The translations under genes were made by a program, and so were the position numbers. From Pediococcus ethanolidurans (GTDB lineage: Bacteria; Bacillota; Bacilli; Lactobacillales; Lactobacillaceae), in the NCBI RefSeq assembly GCF_001437405.1, contig NZ_JQBY01000021.1:1-38105 (forward strand): a stretch of 38,105 nucleotides of DNA, in the 5' to 3' direction. The notes under the pieces are model-generated. The model was given only the letters and a program-made list of their open reading frames with translations, searched no databases and was not told the DNA's origin. Each line of letters opens with the position of its first letter. The stretch's first letter is position 1. This document shows, in pieces, positions 38,094 to 38,105 of the stretch.

Positions 38094-38105
38094 AAAAAGA
38101 ACTAA

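Overview
The window reads as chromosomal DNA of a low-GC Gram-positive lactic acid bacterium, most likely a Lactobacillaceae member. I base this on PepT, several PTS permeases, a LicT-type antiterminator, CcpA-type cre sites, WxL surface proteins, an IMP dehydrogenase without CBS domains, a T-box leader and strong AGGAGG-type ribosome binding sites. I cannot name a species from sequence alone.

Layout. (1) 1-5.4 kb, minus strand: a secreted GH53 endo-galactanase, then an oppA-pepT operon behind a complete T-box leader with its own promoter. (2) 5.5-7.5 kb: a tRNA-Thr with the unusual anticodon AGU, a CynX/NimT-type MFS exporter and a small ArsR-like regulator. (3) 7.5-11.9 kb, minus strand: a beta-glucoside operon licT-bglP-bglA with two RAT/terminator switches and a cre overlapping the promoter. 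(4) 12.2-14.2 kb, plus strand: a NagE-type PTS permease. (5) 14.5-17.2 kb: a sugar porter plus WsaF-like glycosyltransferase operon with a cre and a leader hairpin. (6) 17.3-18.7 kb: a MarR regulator with a GNAT gene broken by one stop codon, and an EntA-immunity-like small gene. (7) 18.8-21 kb: a MetE-like gene whose upstream region is interrupted by a frameshifted IS30-family element. (8) 21.7-24.8 kb: gpmA, a membrane-anchored hypothetical protein and cfa. (9) 25-28.2 kb: azlCD, a GNAT and a D,D-carboxypeptidase. (10) 28.8-31 kb: a two-component system and a small membrane protein. (11) 31.2-34.5 kb: guaB, a DUF1129 protein and ychF. (12) 34.7-38.1 kb: a cell-surface cluster with a choice-of-anchor-A/WxL-like protein, a WxL protein and a truncated DUF916 protein.

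The most unusual content lies between the genes. Several families of modular, palindromic repeats fill the spacers near 5.8, 14.3, 21.4, 24.9, 28.6, 31.1 and 32.5 kb. Between copies the hairpin arms change in a compensated way while loops and tails stay fixed, which indicates selection on folded RNA or DNA. Two groups start right at the stop codon of the upstream gene and on its strand (cfa and the histidine kinase). Another group sits in tandem in front of guaB and repeats its ribosome-binding segment three times. These are the best candidates here for an undescribed system.
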